Shown piece after piece: positions 40,186 through 47,401 of a stretch of DNA of 64,000 nucleotides. Source of the stretch: Diaphorobacter aerolatus. GTDB lineage: Bacteria; Pseudomonadota; Gammaproteobacteria; Burkholderiales; Burkholderiaceae_C. Under the pieces are notes generated by a model, which saw only the letters and a list, made by a program, of their open reading frames with translations, was not told the origin of the DNA and made no database searches. Position 1 is the stretch's first letter. The number at the start of each line of letters is the position of its first letter. Both the position numbers and the translations under genes were made by a program. The stretch lies in NCBI RefSeq assembly GCF_014489535.1, contig NZ_CP060783.1, forward strand, positions 2,356,001-2,420,000, written 5' to 3'.

Positions 40186-40278
40186 TTACTGGCTTGCGAT
40201 TTCCAGACGTGCTTCGCGAGCTTCCTGGATGAATTCGATCAACGATTCGATGACGTAACGCATGGTGGACTTTCCCAT
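40186..40278 (-). CDS. 30-residue predicted small protein
   Basis: ATG 40278 to TAA 40186 encodes MGKSTMRYVIESLIEFIQEA followed by ten more residues ending in IASQ. The peptide is predicted to be one amphipathic helix with regular E/R/K spacing and no membrane segment. No family is recognised. The support is its location: a single short gene with a strong terminator just downstream and a separate upstream region containing an inverted repeat around AACCCTAT (40350-40357 and 40378-40385). An inner ATG at 40263 would give 25 residues. It could instead be a small RNA; the coding reading is moderately likely. Confidence 0.5.
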   Translation of the reverse strand: MGKSTMRYVIESLIEFIQEAREARLEIASQ

Positions 40279-40448
40279 GAGATGCCTTGGAGGCAGGCCG
40301 CGTGGTGCATCTCGTACCGCGCGGCTGCTAGGGCGAACAAATCAGTGTTAACCCTATGATCGTAAGTATAAACCGATATAGGGTTTACACCGATTCATCC
40401 ATGGAATACCATCCAAAACCCAGGGTTATCACCTGGAAATAACCCGAC

Positions 40449-41753
40449 TCAGGCCTCTTCCTCGGTCCACTCGACCTGCGCACCCAGGCTGCGCAGGTTC
40501 TCGACGAACTGCGGGTGGGCGCGGCGGATCGGGGTCGCGTTGCGGATTTCCGAGCGTCCCTGGATGCTGGCCGCCACCATGAACAGCGCAATCGCCACGC
40601 GGATGATGTACGGGCTCTCCACGGTGGCCGGCACGAGCTTGCTGCCGCCGAAGGTGATGATGCGATGCGGGTCGGACGAGAACACGTGCGCCCCGAACTT
40701 GGAGAGTTCACCGGTCCAGCCGAGCGCTCCGTCGTAGACCTTGTTCCAGAACATCGCATTGCCCTCGGCCGAGACGCCAAGCGCGATGAAGATCGGCAGC
40801 AGATCGACCGGGAAATAGGGCCATGGCGCGGCCTCCACCTTGGTGAGCGTGTTCGAGGTGAATGGCGTCTGCACCTTGAGCGCGCCATCGCGCCAGGCAC
40901 GCGACCAGCCGTCCTTGTGCTCTACGTGCACGCCGAACTTGGCGAACGTGCGGTCGATCAGCGGAAAGTTGTCGGGCGTGGAGTTCTTCACGACGACATC
41001 GCCGCCGGTGATCGCACCCAGCGCGAGGAAGGTGGTGATTTCATGGAAATCCTCGTCGAAACGGAATTCACCGCCGCCGAGCCTGCCGCCACCGATCACC
41101 GTGACGCGCGAGGTACCAATGCCCTTGATCTGCGCGCCCAGCATCTGCATGAACTGGCAAAACTCCTGCACATGGGGCTCCGAGGCCGCGTTGTTGAGCG
41201 TGGAGGTGCCTTGCGCACTCACGGCGCAGAGCACGAAATTCTCGGTCGTGGTGACCGAGGCGTAGTCCAGCCAGTGCCCGACCGCATGGAGCGGGCCGTC
41301 GCGGCTGATCAGCAGCGAGCCGAGCGAGCGCTCGACCTTGCCGCCGAAATTGCGGAACACCTCGACGTGCGGGTCGATCTCGCGCACGCCCAGCGTGCAG
41401 CCCTTGACGTTGTCTTCAAGCCGGGCCACGCCAAAACGCGCCAGCAGCGGCGGCACCAGCATGATCGAGGAACGCATCTCCTCGGGCAGATGGTGCTTTG
41501 CCGGGTCGAAATGCGTGTTCTTGTGATGCAGCGAGAGCGTGCCGCTGTCGCGGTCCCACTGCACGTCGCTGCCGAGTTCGCGGTAGATATCAAGAATCTT
41601 GCGCACGTCGGTGATGTCGGGCACGCCGATGAGCTTGAGCGGCTCGGACGTCAGCAGGGTGGCACACAGGATGGGGAGCACTGCATTCTTGTTCGCGGAC
41701 GGCGTGATGCGTCCGCGCAGCGGCTTGCCGCCGTGCACGATCAGATTGGACAT
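40449..41753 (-). CDS. MurA-family enolpyruvyl transferase
   Basis: A 434-residue UDP-N-acetylglucosamine 1-carboxyvinyltransferase-like protein. Catalytic features of MurA are kept: ANKNAVLPILCA (Lys-Asn pair), the loop cysteine in VKGCTLGVREID, and the FPVDLLPIF segment with the catalytic Asp. It is more diverged than the housekeeping murA normally found near his genes in this group, so it may be a paralogue with a related substrate or a duplicate MurA. If active, it is a possible second fosfomycin target. ATG 41753 precedes the conserved NLIVHGGKPLRG. Confidence 0.82.
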   Translation of the reverse strand: MSNLIVHGGKPLRGRITPSANKNAVLPILCATLLTSEPLKLIGVPDITDVRKILDIYRELGSDVQWDRDSGTLSLHHKNTHFDPAKHHLPEEMRSSIMLVPPLLARFGVARLEDNVKGCTLGVREIDPHVEVFRNFGGKVERSLGSLLISRDGPLHAVGHWLDYASVTTTENFVLCAVSAQGTSTLNNAASEPHVQEFCQFMQMLGAQIKGIGTSRVTVIGGGRLGGGEFRFDEDFHEITTFLALGAITGGDVVVKNSTPDNFPLIDRTFAKFGVHVEHKDGWSRAWRDGALKVQTPFTSNTLTKVEAAPWPYFPVDLLPIFIALGVSAEGNAMFWNKVYDGALGWTGELSKFGAHVFSSDPHRIITFGGSKLVPATVESPYIIRVAIALFMVAASIQGRSEIRNATPIRRAHPQFVENLRSLGAQVEWTEEEA

Positions 41754-41903
41754 GGCTGTGGGAACGGGTTTCGAAATGGGAACAAAGACAACAAAACGGG
41801 ATGGCGATGGATGAATTCGCGATCCCGAACTGTACGCTGTGTCCGACAGCCCTGCCGCCACCCGGCCGATTTGCATGCGCCGGATGGGTCAAAAAATGTG
41901 TCT

Positions 41904-42224
41904 TCAGGCGCTGGAAGACAGCTTCATCAGCACCAGCCCCGAGACGATCAGCACGGCCGCGGCGATCCGCATGACCGTGACCTGTTCGCCGAGCACCACG
42001 ATGCCGACGACAAACGCGCCGACCGCGCCGATACCCGTCCAGATCGTATAGGCCGTGCCAAGCGGCAACGTGCGCATGGCCACCGCCAGCAGGCCGAAGC
42101 TGGCGATCATTGTCGTGATGGTGACGACGCTCGGCCACAGCCGCGTGAAACCATACGACTGCTTCATGGAATACGCCCAGATGATTTCGAGCGCGCCAGC
42201 CAAAAGAAGATAAACCCAAGCCAT
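41904..42224 (-). CDS. gdx: guanidinium exporter of the SMR family
   Basis: Small multidrug-resistance family protein, 106 residues with four membrane helices. The SugE/Gdx subgroup signature is clear: the membrane-embedded Glu in GALEIIWAYSMKQSYGFTRL and MRTLPLGTAYTIWTGIGAVG. Gdx dimers export guanidinium in exchange for protons rather than quaternary ammonium drugs. The guanidine-II riboswitch just upstream supports this substrate. AAGGAG precedes ATG 42224 by eight bases. Confidence 0.93.
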   Translation of the reverse strand: MAWVYLLLAGALEIIWAYSMKQSYGFTRLWPSVVTITTMIASFGLLAVAMRTLPLGTAYTIWTGIGAVGAFVVGIVVLGEQVTVMRIAAAVLIVSGLVLMKLSSSA

Positions 42225-42252
42225 GATGAAACTCCTTGATGAACAGTGAGTG

Positions 42253-42310
42253 ACCGGGTCGTCCCAGAAACATGAATGGATGCAGCACGCTGCACAAGGT
42301 CGTCCTTCTG
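42253..42310 (-). ncRNA. guanidine-II (mini-ykkC) riboswitch
   Basis: On the minus strand two short hairpins each expose an ACGA tetraloop: AAGG-ACGA-CCTT (42307-42296) and CTGGG-ACGA-CCCGG (42267-42254 region), separated by about 30 bases. Twin ACGR-loop stems of this kind define the mini-ykkC class, now known as the guanidine-II riboswitch, which turns on guanidine exporters. It ends just upstream of the ribosome-binding site of gdx, so control is probably at translation. Confidence 0.85.
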
Positions 42311-42312
42311 GT

Positions 42313-42635
42313 GCACCCTGCGCTTCGCGCGGCGGGCTGGCCAGTTCATTCACAGAACCGGGAGCGATGTTATGCGAGCCGGGCATCTTCGGCCCGCATT
42401 CGATCAACATCCCGCGACTGCTTGGGTGGTTGCGGCGCAACAATTGCGGAATCTGGGAAACTTCGCCAAGGAACGCCTGAAAAGAGATATTGAACCTTCA
42501 TAGAAATTTTCAAAGGTATCTCAGTAGAAATACTAGGGTTAGCACACATTGATTTGAAAGAATTGACGCGTATAACCAAGTTGTGACTTAAAAATCACAT
42601 AAATGATTTAATCCAATTTTTTGCAAAGGATAGTC
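42313..42635. other. non-coding stretch entering an AT-rich island
   Basis: No gene is supported here. The left part holds the promoter region of gdx on the minus strand; from about 42480 the composition becomes clearly AT-rich and continues so through the next gene, marking the edge of an island of different origin. The last bases hold AAAGGA, the ribosome site for ATG 42636. Confidence 0.6.
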
Positions 42636-43261
42636 ATGAAATCGACTCAATTTGCTATTGGTGCGGTCTTTTTTTTCGTCAGCGTTCTTTTTTCTTTTGG
42701 AAGCATAGCTGCGGATGCTGGTACCCGCGGCTTGCCAGATATTACCCCGAGTACCTCGGGCTCCAGAACCCTTCAAGAGGCGATGGATAAAGCAGGTATA
42801 ACGAAATATCTCACCCCTGAAAATGGCATCGTCACGGACAGATTAACCCAAACTACCGAATCGATAATAAAAGAATTAGGGGAATATTATGCTGGCACCT
42901 GGCTAGAATATGATGAAAACCACAAGGCCTATCAAGTAGTTGCAACAACCAACCCAATAACAAACAGCAGAACCCTTCAAAACAATCCAGAAATTATAGT
43001 GGTTCTAGTTAAATACTCCAAAAAACAACTAAGGGATTTGTATCACGATTTATTTTATACCTTCATTATTTATCCAGGGGAGACATAGATATTACATCCG
43101 GAAATGTTGATTATATGAAAAACCTGGTGGCTGTACGTGTCAATACTGGAGATATTGACAAGGTATCAAGTGCACTTAGAAAAGCTGGGTACAACATGGA
43201 CATGATGTACTTTGAAGAAGCATCAAGGCCTGTCCCTGTCCCTGCTACCGCCATTCCTTGA
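42636..43261 (+). CDS. secreted protease-prodomain-like protein, truncated, one frameshift
   Basis: AT-rich gene coding for about 208 residues after repair. Signal peptide MKSTQFAIGAVFFFVSVLFS with a SIAADA cleavage region. The mature part (YYAGTWLEYDENHKAYQVVA, VLVKYSKKQLRDLY, LVAVRVNTGDIDKVSSALRK) resembles the alpha-lytic-protease/streptogrisin type prodomain, but no catalytic S1 domain follows: the frame ends where the IS5 remnant begins. One base is missing at 43077-43080 (GGGG for GGGGG). Codon use and GC differ from all neighbours, indicating transfer. It may be a decayed protease or a stand-alone inhibitor-like protein. The prodomain reading is tentative. Confidence 0.5.
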
Positions 43262-43480
43262 TAAATCCGAACTGCTGCTTGATGACCCGAAACGGGTGTT
43301 CCACCTTGGCCCGGATGCGCGTTGATCGTCTGTATCTGATCGACAAGGTAATCTTTGCACTGCGGACTTGTCGAGAAATTCGCGCTTGCGAGTTTTCTTG
43401 GTCGACAGGTTCAAGCCCAGACTGATTGCTTTATGCGGCGATGATCGCAAAATTGCGCTGAGGGTCACTGCCTTCAACGG
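43240..43480 (-). mobile_element. IS5-family transposase remnant
   Basis: On the minus strand, a segment reading LNLSTKKTRKREFLDK is the N-terminal part of an IS5-type transposase, while about 100 bases further RIRAKVEHPFRVIKQQFGFI is its C-terminal part. The catalytic DDE centre between them is missing, so this is an internally deleted, dead copy. It abuts the 3' end of the protease-prodomain-like gene near 43250. No terminal inverted repeats or target duplication could be identified by eye. Confidence 0.75.
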
Positions 43481-43498
43481 GAGTTTTGCAGACTTTTC

Positions 43499-44290
43499 CT
43501 AAGGCACCCGGTTTTCACGCAGAAAGTCCGCGATGATCGCCAGCACCACCTCGGGCGCCTCGCGAAACGGCACGTGACCGAGGCCTTCGAGCAGCACCAT
43601 GCGCGAGGGCTCTCCGCCACTCAATTGCGAGATGATCTGCGGCTGCACCGCCGAGCCGAATTCATCGCGCTCGCCGTGCAGCGCGAGTGTCGGGCAGCGC
43701 AGGCGGGGCAGTTGGTCCTTGATGGACCAGTCCGCGAAATCGGGGTGCAACCAGCTTTCGATCCACGCGTCGAGCACCCACTGGGTCTTGTCGCCGTGAT
43801 AGCGCGCCAGCCGAGCGAACTGCACCGGGTCGCTGTACACGCCCTGCGCCTCGCGGATGCCGTTCCTGGTGCATTCCTCGACGAACGCCTGTGCGCCGAT
43901 GGTAATGACTGCGTCACAGTCCGCGCCGGTCGACTCGGCGCAGCACACCGCCATGCCGCCGCCCACACTGTGGCCGAGCGCGATGAAGTGGCTGATGCCC
44001 AATTGCTCGCGAATTTGCGGGAAATACCGGCTGGCCTCTTCGACCACGAAATTCAGCGAGGGCTGATCCACGCGCGCATCGGACTGCCCAAAGCCCAGGC
44101 GGTCATACGCGATCACCCTGCGGCCCGTGGCCTCGCTCAGTTGCTTCGGGAAGTCGCGCCACAGGCTCACCGCGCCGAGCGAATCGTGGAACATCACGAT
44201 CGGCGAGCCACCCGAGTGGCCCGCCGGTGTCCAACTGCGCGCGAAGATCCGGCCATGCGGGTGCTGCACCCATAGGTCATCCATCTGCAT
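43499..44290 (-). CDS. alpha/beta hydrolase
   Basis: A 263-residue alpha/beta-hydrolase-fold protein without signal peptide. Nucleophile elbow GHSVGGG at about 107-113, acid Asp in HGERDEFG, catalytic His in EGLGHVPFRE, and oxyanion residues in MFHDSLGAVSLW. The family includes esterases, lactonases and haloperoxidase-like enzymes, so the substrate is open. Two in-frame ATGs (44290 and 44284) are near each other. It lies just beyond the IS remnant and 83 bp below the PIN gene on the same strand. Confidence 0.85.
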   Translation of the reverse strand: MQMDDLWVQHPHGRIFARSWTPAGHSGGSPIVMFHDSLGAVSLWRDFPKQLSEATGRRVIAYDRLGFGQSDARVDQPSLNFVVEEASRYFPQIREQLGISHFIALGHSVGGGMAVCCAESTGADCDAVITIGAQAFVEECTRNGIREAQGVYSDPVQFARLARYHGDKTQWVLDAWIESWLHPDFADWSIKDQLPRLRCPTLALHGERDEFGSAVQPQIISQLSGGEPSRMVLLEGLGHVPFREAPEVVLAIIADFLRENRVP

Positions 44291-44373
44291 CGCGGCGATT
44301 TCGCCGCCTGCGGGGTTTGCACGCGTATGTTCATGATGCTGCTACTGCTCCGTCCTGCGTTGGCCGCCGCTGT

Positions 44374-44871
44374 TCAGGCGGCCAGCGAATCCTCGACCAC
44401 GGCCGCTTCGGCCACCAAATTGCCCACAGTTGCACCGTAGTACTGCGCCACGCGCTTGCGCAGCTTGAGTACCGCCTTGTCCTTGCTCACGAGCACGGCC
44501 TGATGGGCGCTTGCGAGATCGAGGAAATGCTGGTCGTCCGGATCGGTGCAGGTGAAACGGATCTTCGCGGCCTCGGGCACATACTCGACGGCGGCATCGA
44601 ACGCGGCAAGCACGCCCGCCACGGTCTTGCCGTAGTACGCCACGCGCGGCGCGATCTGGCTGTATTCGAGCACGCGTTCAAGCTCGACGCGCTGCGTCTC
44701 ATCGGCAATCCAGCGCAACCGCCCATCGGCCACCAGCGCGCGGATCGGTGCGACGTGCGGATCGTCAAAGATCAGCATGTCGAGCACGACGTTGGTGTCG
44801 AGCACCAGGGCGCGCGGCAATGCGCCCTCGTAGCCCTCATTGCATTGCGGCCAGCGCAGAACGATCTTCAC
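44374..44871 (-). CDS. PIN-domain protein, putative toxin-like RNase
   Basis: A 165-residue PIN-domain protein of the COG1569 type. Acidic residues of the nuclease centre are visible in LVLDTNVVLDML, RVELERVL and TDPDDQHFLDLA. GTG 44871 overlaps the stop of the upstream methyltransferase by four bases (GTGA), implying translational coupling. PIN proteins of this type are often listed as toxins, but no antitoxin gene lies beside it; the coupling points to an RNA-processing or rRNA-related role. Confidence 0.8.
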   Translation of the reverse strand: MKIVLRWPQCNEGYEGALPRALVLDTNVVLDMLIFDDPHVAPIRALVADGRLRWIADETQRVELERVLEYSQIAPRVAYYGKTVAGVLAAFDAAVEYVPEAAKIRFTCTDPDDQHFLDLASAHQAVLVSKDKAVLKLRKRVAQYYGATVGNLVAEAAVVEDSLAA

Positions 44872-46151
44872 GCCTGCACGCTCCCGCCGTCTTCCTGCCC
44901 GGCCCTGCGCGGCTTGACCGCGCCCTTGATCATGTCGAAGCGGAACAGCCGGCATTCGATTGGCCCGTTCCACATCGGCGTGCGGCGCGATTCCTTGAGG
45001 CGCATCTTGCCCGGCAACTTCAGGTCGGGCGTGAGCATGAAGGCGCTCCAGCCGCTGTAGTTCTTCTTCCAGTGCGAGGCCAGCTCGCTGAAGAACTCCA
45101 CGCCGTCTTCGGTCTGTGCGGTCTCGCGGCCCGCGCGCTCGACCATGTCCATGCGTTCCTGCGAATTGCGCCCCGCCGAACCGGCCGCCGCGATGCGCTC
45201 GCCATACGGCGGATTGAGCAGCAGGATGCCCGGCCTCTCGCACGGCGGCATGCGCTGCAGCGCGTCGCCGCCACGCAGTTCGATGGTGTCCGCCACGCCC
45301 GCGCGCTCGGCATTGTTCTGCGAGAAATCGACCATGCGAAACGAGATGTCGGAGCCGTAGATGCCCACCGGGCTTTCGGGCAGGATCTGCGCCTCGGCCT
45401 CGTCGAGCATCGCTTCCCAGACATGCTTCTGGAACGGCACCAGCTTCTCGAATGCAAACCGGCGCAGGATGCCGGCGGGAATGCGGCGCGCGATCTGCGC
45501 GGCCTCGATCACCACCGTGCCCGAGCCGCAGCACGGGTCGTACAGCGGCTGCGGATCATCGCCATGCGGGTCCCAGCCGGTCGCGGCAATCATCGCCGCC
45601 GCTAGCGTTTCCTTGAGCGGCGCATCGCCCTTGTCCTCGCGCCAGCCGCGCTTGAACAGCGCCTCGCCCGAGGTGTCGATGTAGATCGTCGCCTCGTCGG
45701 TCGTCAGGTGCAGGTGCACGCGCACGTCGGGATGGCGCGTCTCCACGCTCGGGCGCTGGTCCTGGTTTTTCGCGCGGAAACGGTCGGCAATCGCATCCTT
45801 GACGCGCAACGCGGCAAAGTTCAGGCTGGTCAGCGGACTGTGCTGCGCGGTGGTCTCGATCTTGAACGTCTCGCGTGTGGAAAACCAGATCTCCCAGGCC
45901 ACCTCGCTGGCCGCGCGATACAGATCGTTCTCGCTGCGGTACAGGGTCTGCGAGAGCTGGATCAGCACGCGCTGCGCGAGACGGCTGTGCAGATTGAGCA
46001 GCATCGCGTCGCGCCAGGTGCCGCGCACGTGCACGCCGCCACGGCCCACCATCAGGTCGTGGCCGCTGTAGCCGGTGATGGCATACACCTCATCGGCCAA
46101 AAAACCCTCGACGCCAGCGGCGCAGGGCAAAAACAAATGCAAAGGGTTCAT
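44868..46151 (-). CDS. THUMP-domain class I RNA methyltransferase
   Basis: A 427-residue SAM-dependent methyltransferase of the RlmL-N/YpsC group, predicted to form N2-methylguanosine in 23S rRNA. The THUMP region covers about residues 1-165; the Rossmann domain has the SAM-binding PLYDPCCGSGTVVIEA, an acidic GIYGSDISFRMV strand and the catalytic LLLNPPYGERI. It lacks the second methyltransferase domain (RlmK) present in E. coli RlmL, which is usual for this length. ATG 46151 chosen at the start of conserved sequence; the 289-bp gap before the divergent lpxO gene holds no convincing gene. Confidence 0.88.
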   Translation of the reverse strand: MNPLHLFLPCAAGVEGFLADEVYAITGYSGHDLMVGRGGVHVRGTWRDAMLLNLHSRLAQRVLIQLSQTLYRSENDLYRAASEVAWEIWFSTRETFKIETTAQHSPLTSLNFAALRVKDAIADRFRAKNQDQRPSVETRHPDVRVHLHLTTDEATIYIDTSGEALFKRGWREDKGDAPLKETLAAAMIAATGWDPHGDDPQPLYDPCCGSGTVVIEAAQIARRIPAGILRRFAFEKLVPFQKHVWEAMLDEAEAQILPESPVGIYGSDISFRMVDFSQNNAERAGVADTIELRGGDALQRMPPCERPGILLLNPPYGERIAAAGSAGRNSQERMDMVERAGRETAQTEDGVEFFSELASHWKKNYSGWSAFMLTPDLKLPGKMRLKESRRTPMWNGPIECRLFRFDMIKGAVKPRRAGQEDGGSVQA

Positions 46152-46440
46152 ATCTGGGTCGCAAGGATACGCGTTTGCGCTTTTCCCAGCGAAATGCGGG
46201 ACGTAAAAATGCGGGAAAGAAAGTTCGCGCGCCGCTGCACGAATGCCGCCGCCGCGAACGCAGCAGGCCCTTCGCAAATGGGCGTGAAAATGAACAAAAT
46301 ACGGCAAACCGCTAAACTTGGCCCCAATGACGGAAAAGCCGTTGACGTTCCTGCGCGCGGAGCGTCACCAAAACGGCCATCCGATGAACGGCGCGCTATG
46401 CCTGCGGGCAGGAGCCGCTTGACACGCAAGCGGTGCTTTT

Positions 46441-47367
46441 ATGGTCTGGAAAATCCTCTTACTCGCCCTCATTCTTGTCTTTCCACTGTGCGGGCTCTAT
46501 ATGCATCTGCGCGGCAAGGTTCGGCACAAGGCGATGCGTCAGTTGTTCGACCATTCGACCTTCACCGCGCCGTTCAACGTATTCATGCTGGCGTTCTCCA
46601 GGGTGCCGCGCACGCCGTATCTTCCGGTGAGCACCTTTCCCGAACTCGACCCGCTACAGGCGCACTGGCGCGAGATCCGCGAAGAGGCGGTCAATCTGCA
46701 GAAGAACATGCAGATCAAGGCGGCCGCAAACAATGACGACGCGGGCTTCAACTCGTTCTTCAAGACCGGCTGGAAGCGCTTTTATCTGAAGTGGTATGGC
46801 GACGCCCATCCTTCCGCAATGGAGCTGTGCCCGGTCACCACCTCGCTGGTGTCGAAGATCCCGACGATCAAGGCCGCGATGTTTGCCGAGCTGCCGCCGG
46901 GTGCCAAGCTCAACCTGCACCGCGATCCCTATGCGGGCTCGCTGCGCTACCACCTGGGCCTGCTCGCGCCCAACGACGACGAATGCATGATTTCGGTCGA
47001 TGGCCAGACCTACAGCTGGCGCGAGGGCGAAGGCGTAATCTTTGACGAGACCTACATGCACTGGGCCGAAAACCGCACCAACGGCAACCGCATCGTGCTG
47101 TTCTGCGACGTCGAGCGCCCGATGACCAACGGCTTTGCGCAATGGCTCAATCGCTGGCTCGGCAAGAACGTGGTGGCCGCCGCGAGTTCGCCCAACAATG
47201 AGGGCGATCCGCGCGGACTGATCAGCAAGCTGTTCAAGGTTTCGTTCTACGCGGGCAAGTACCGCCGGGCATTCAAGGCCTGGAACAAGACCGCGTACAA
47301 GCTCACCAAGTTCGGCCTGATCCTCGCCGCGCTTGCAGGCATCGTCGCGATCTTCGTGAAGCTCTGA
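46441..47367 (+). CDS. lpxO: LpxO-like aspartyl/asparaginyl beta-hydroxylase
   Basis: Non-haem iron, 2-oxoglutarate-dependent hydroxylase, 308 residues. One N-terminal membrane helix anchors it, the catalytic domain holds LNLHRDPYAGSLRYHLGL (iron-binding HxD-like start) and VIFDETYMHWAENRT (distal His), and a second hydrophobic helix ends the protein. The order matches LpxO, which 2-hydroxylates a secondary acyl chain of lipid A at the inner membrane. The C-terminal extension carries a second hydrophobic stretch ILAALAGIVAIF. The substrate assignment follows family similarity only. Confidence 0.83.
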   Translation: MVWKILLLALILVFPLCGLYMHLRGKVRHKAMRQLFDHSTFTAPFNVFMLAFSRVPRTPYLPVSTFPELDPLQAHWREIREEAVNLQKNMQIKAAANNDDAGFNSFFKTGWKRFYLKWYGDAHPSAMELCPVTTSLVSKIPTIKAAMFAELPPGAKLNLHRDPYAGSLRYHLGLLAPNDDECMISVDGQTYSWREGEGVIFDETYMHWAENRTNGNRIVLFCDVERPMTNGFAQWLNRWLGKNVVAAASSPNNEGDPRGLISKLFKVSFYAGKYRRAFKAWNKTAYKLTKFGLILAALAGIVAIFVKL

Positions 47368-47401
47368 CGGATCGCGGCTCAGGTCCTGCGATCCGTTTTT
47401 T
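47368..47401 (+). terminator. Rho-independent terminator of lpxO
   Basis: CGGATCGC (47368-47375) pairs with GCGATCCG (47388-47395), followed by TTTTTT (47396-47401). It starts at the base after the lpxO stop. The stop codon of the convergent M36 gene (47379-47381) lies inside the loop, so the two genes share this short end region. Confidence 0.9.

Noticed and set aside
40345..40390. AACCCTA-type motifs resembling telomere repeats
   Set aside because: There are only two, in opposite orientation; they form an inverted repeat near a promoter and not an array.
44374..44871. A toxin-antitoxin module
   Set aside because: Only the PIN protein is present; the neighbour is a full-length RNA methyltransferase and no antitoxin-sized gene was found.
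46327..46422. A 31-residue ORF upstream of lpxO
   Set aside because: No ribosome site, no recognisable sequence, no terminator of its own; likely chance in a GC-rich spacer.
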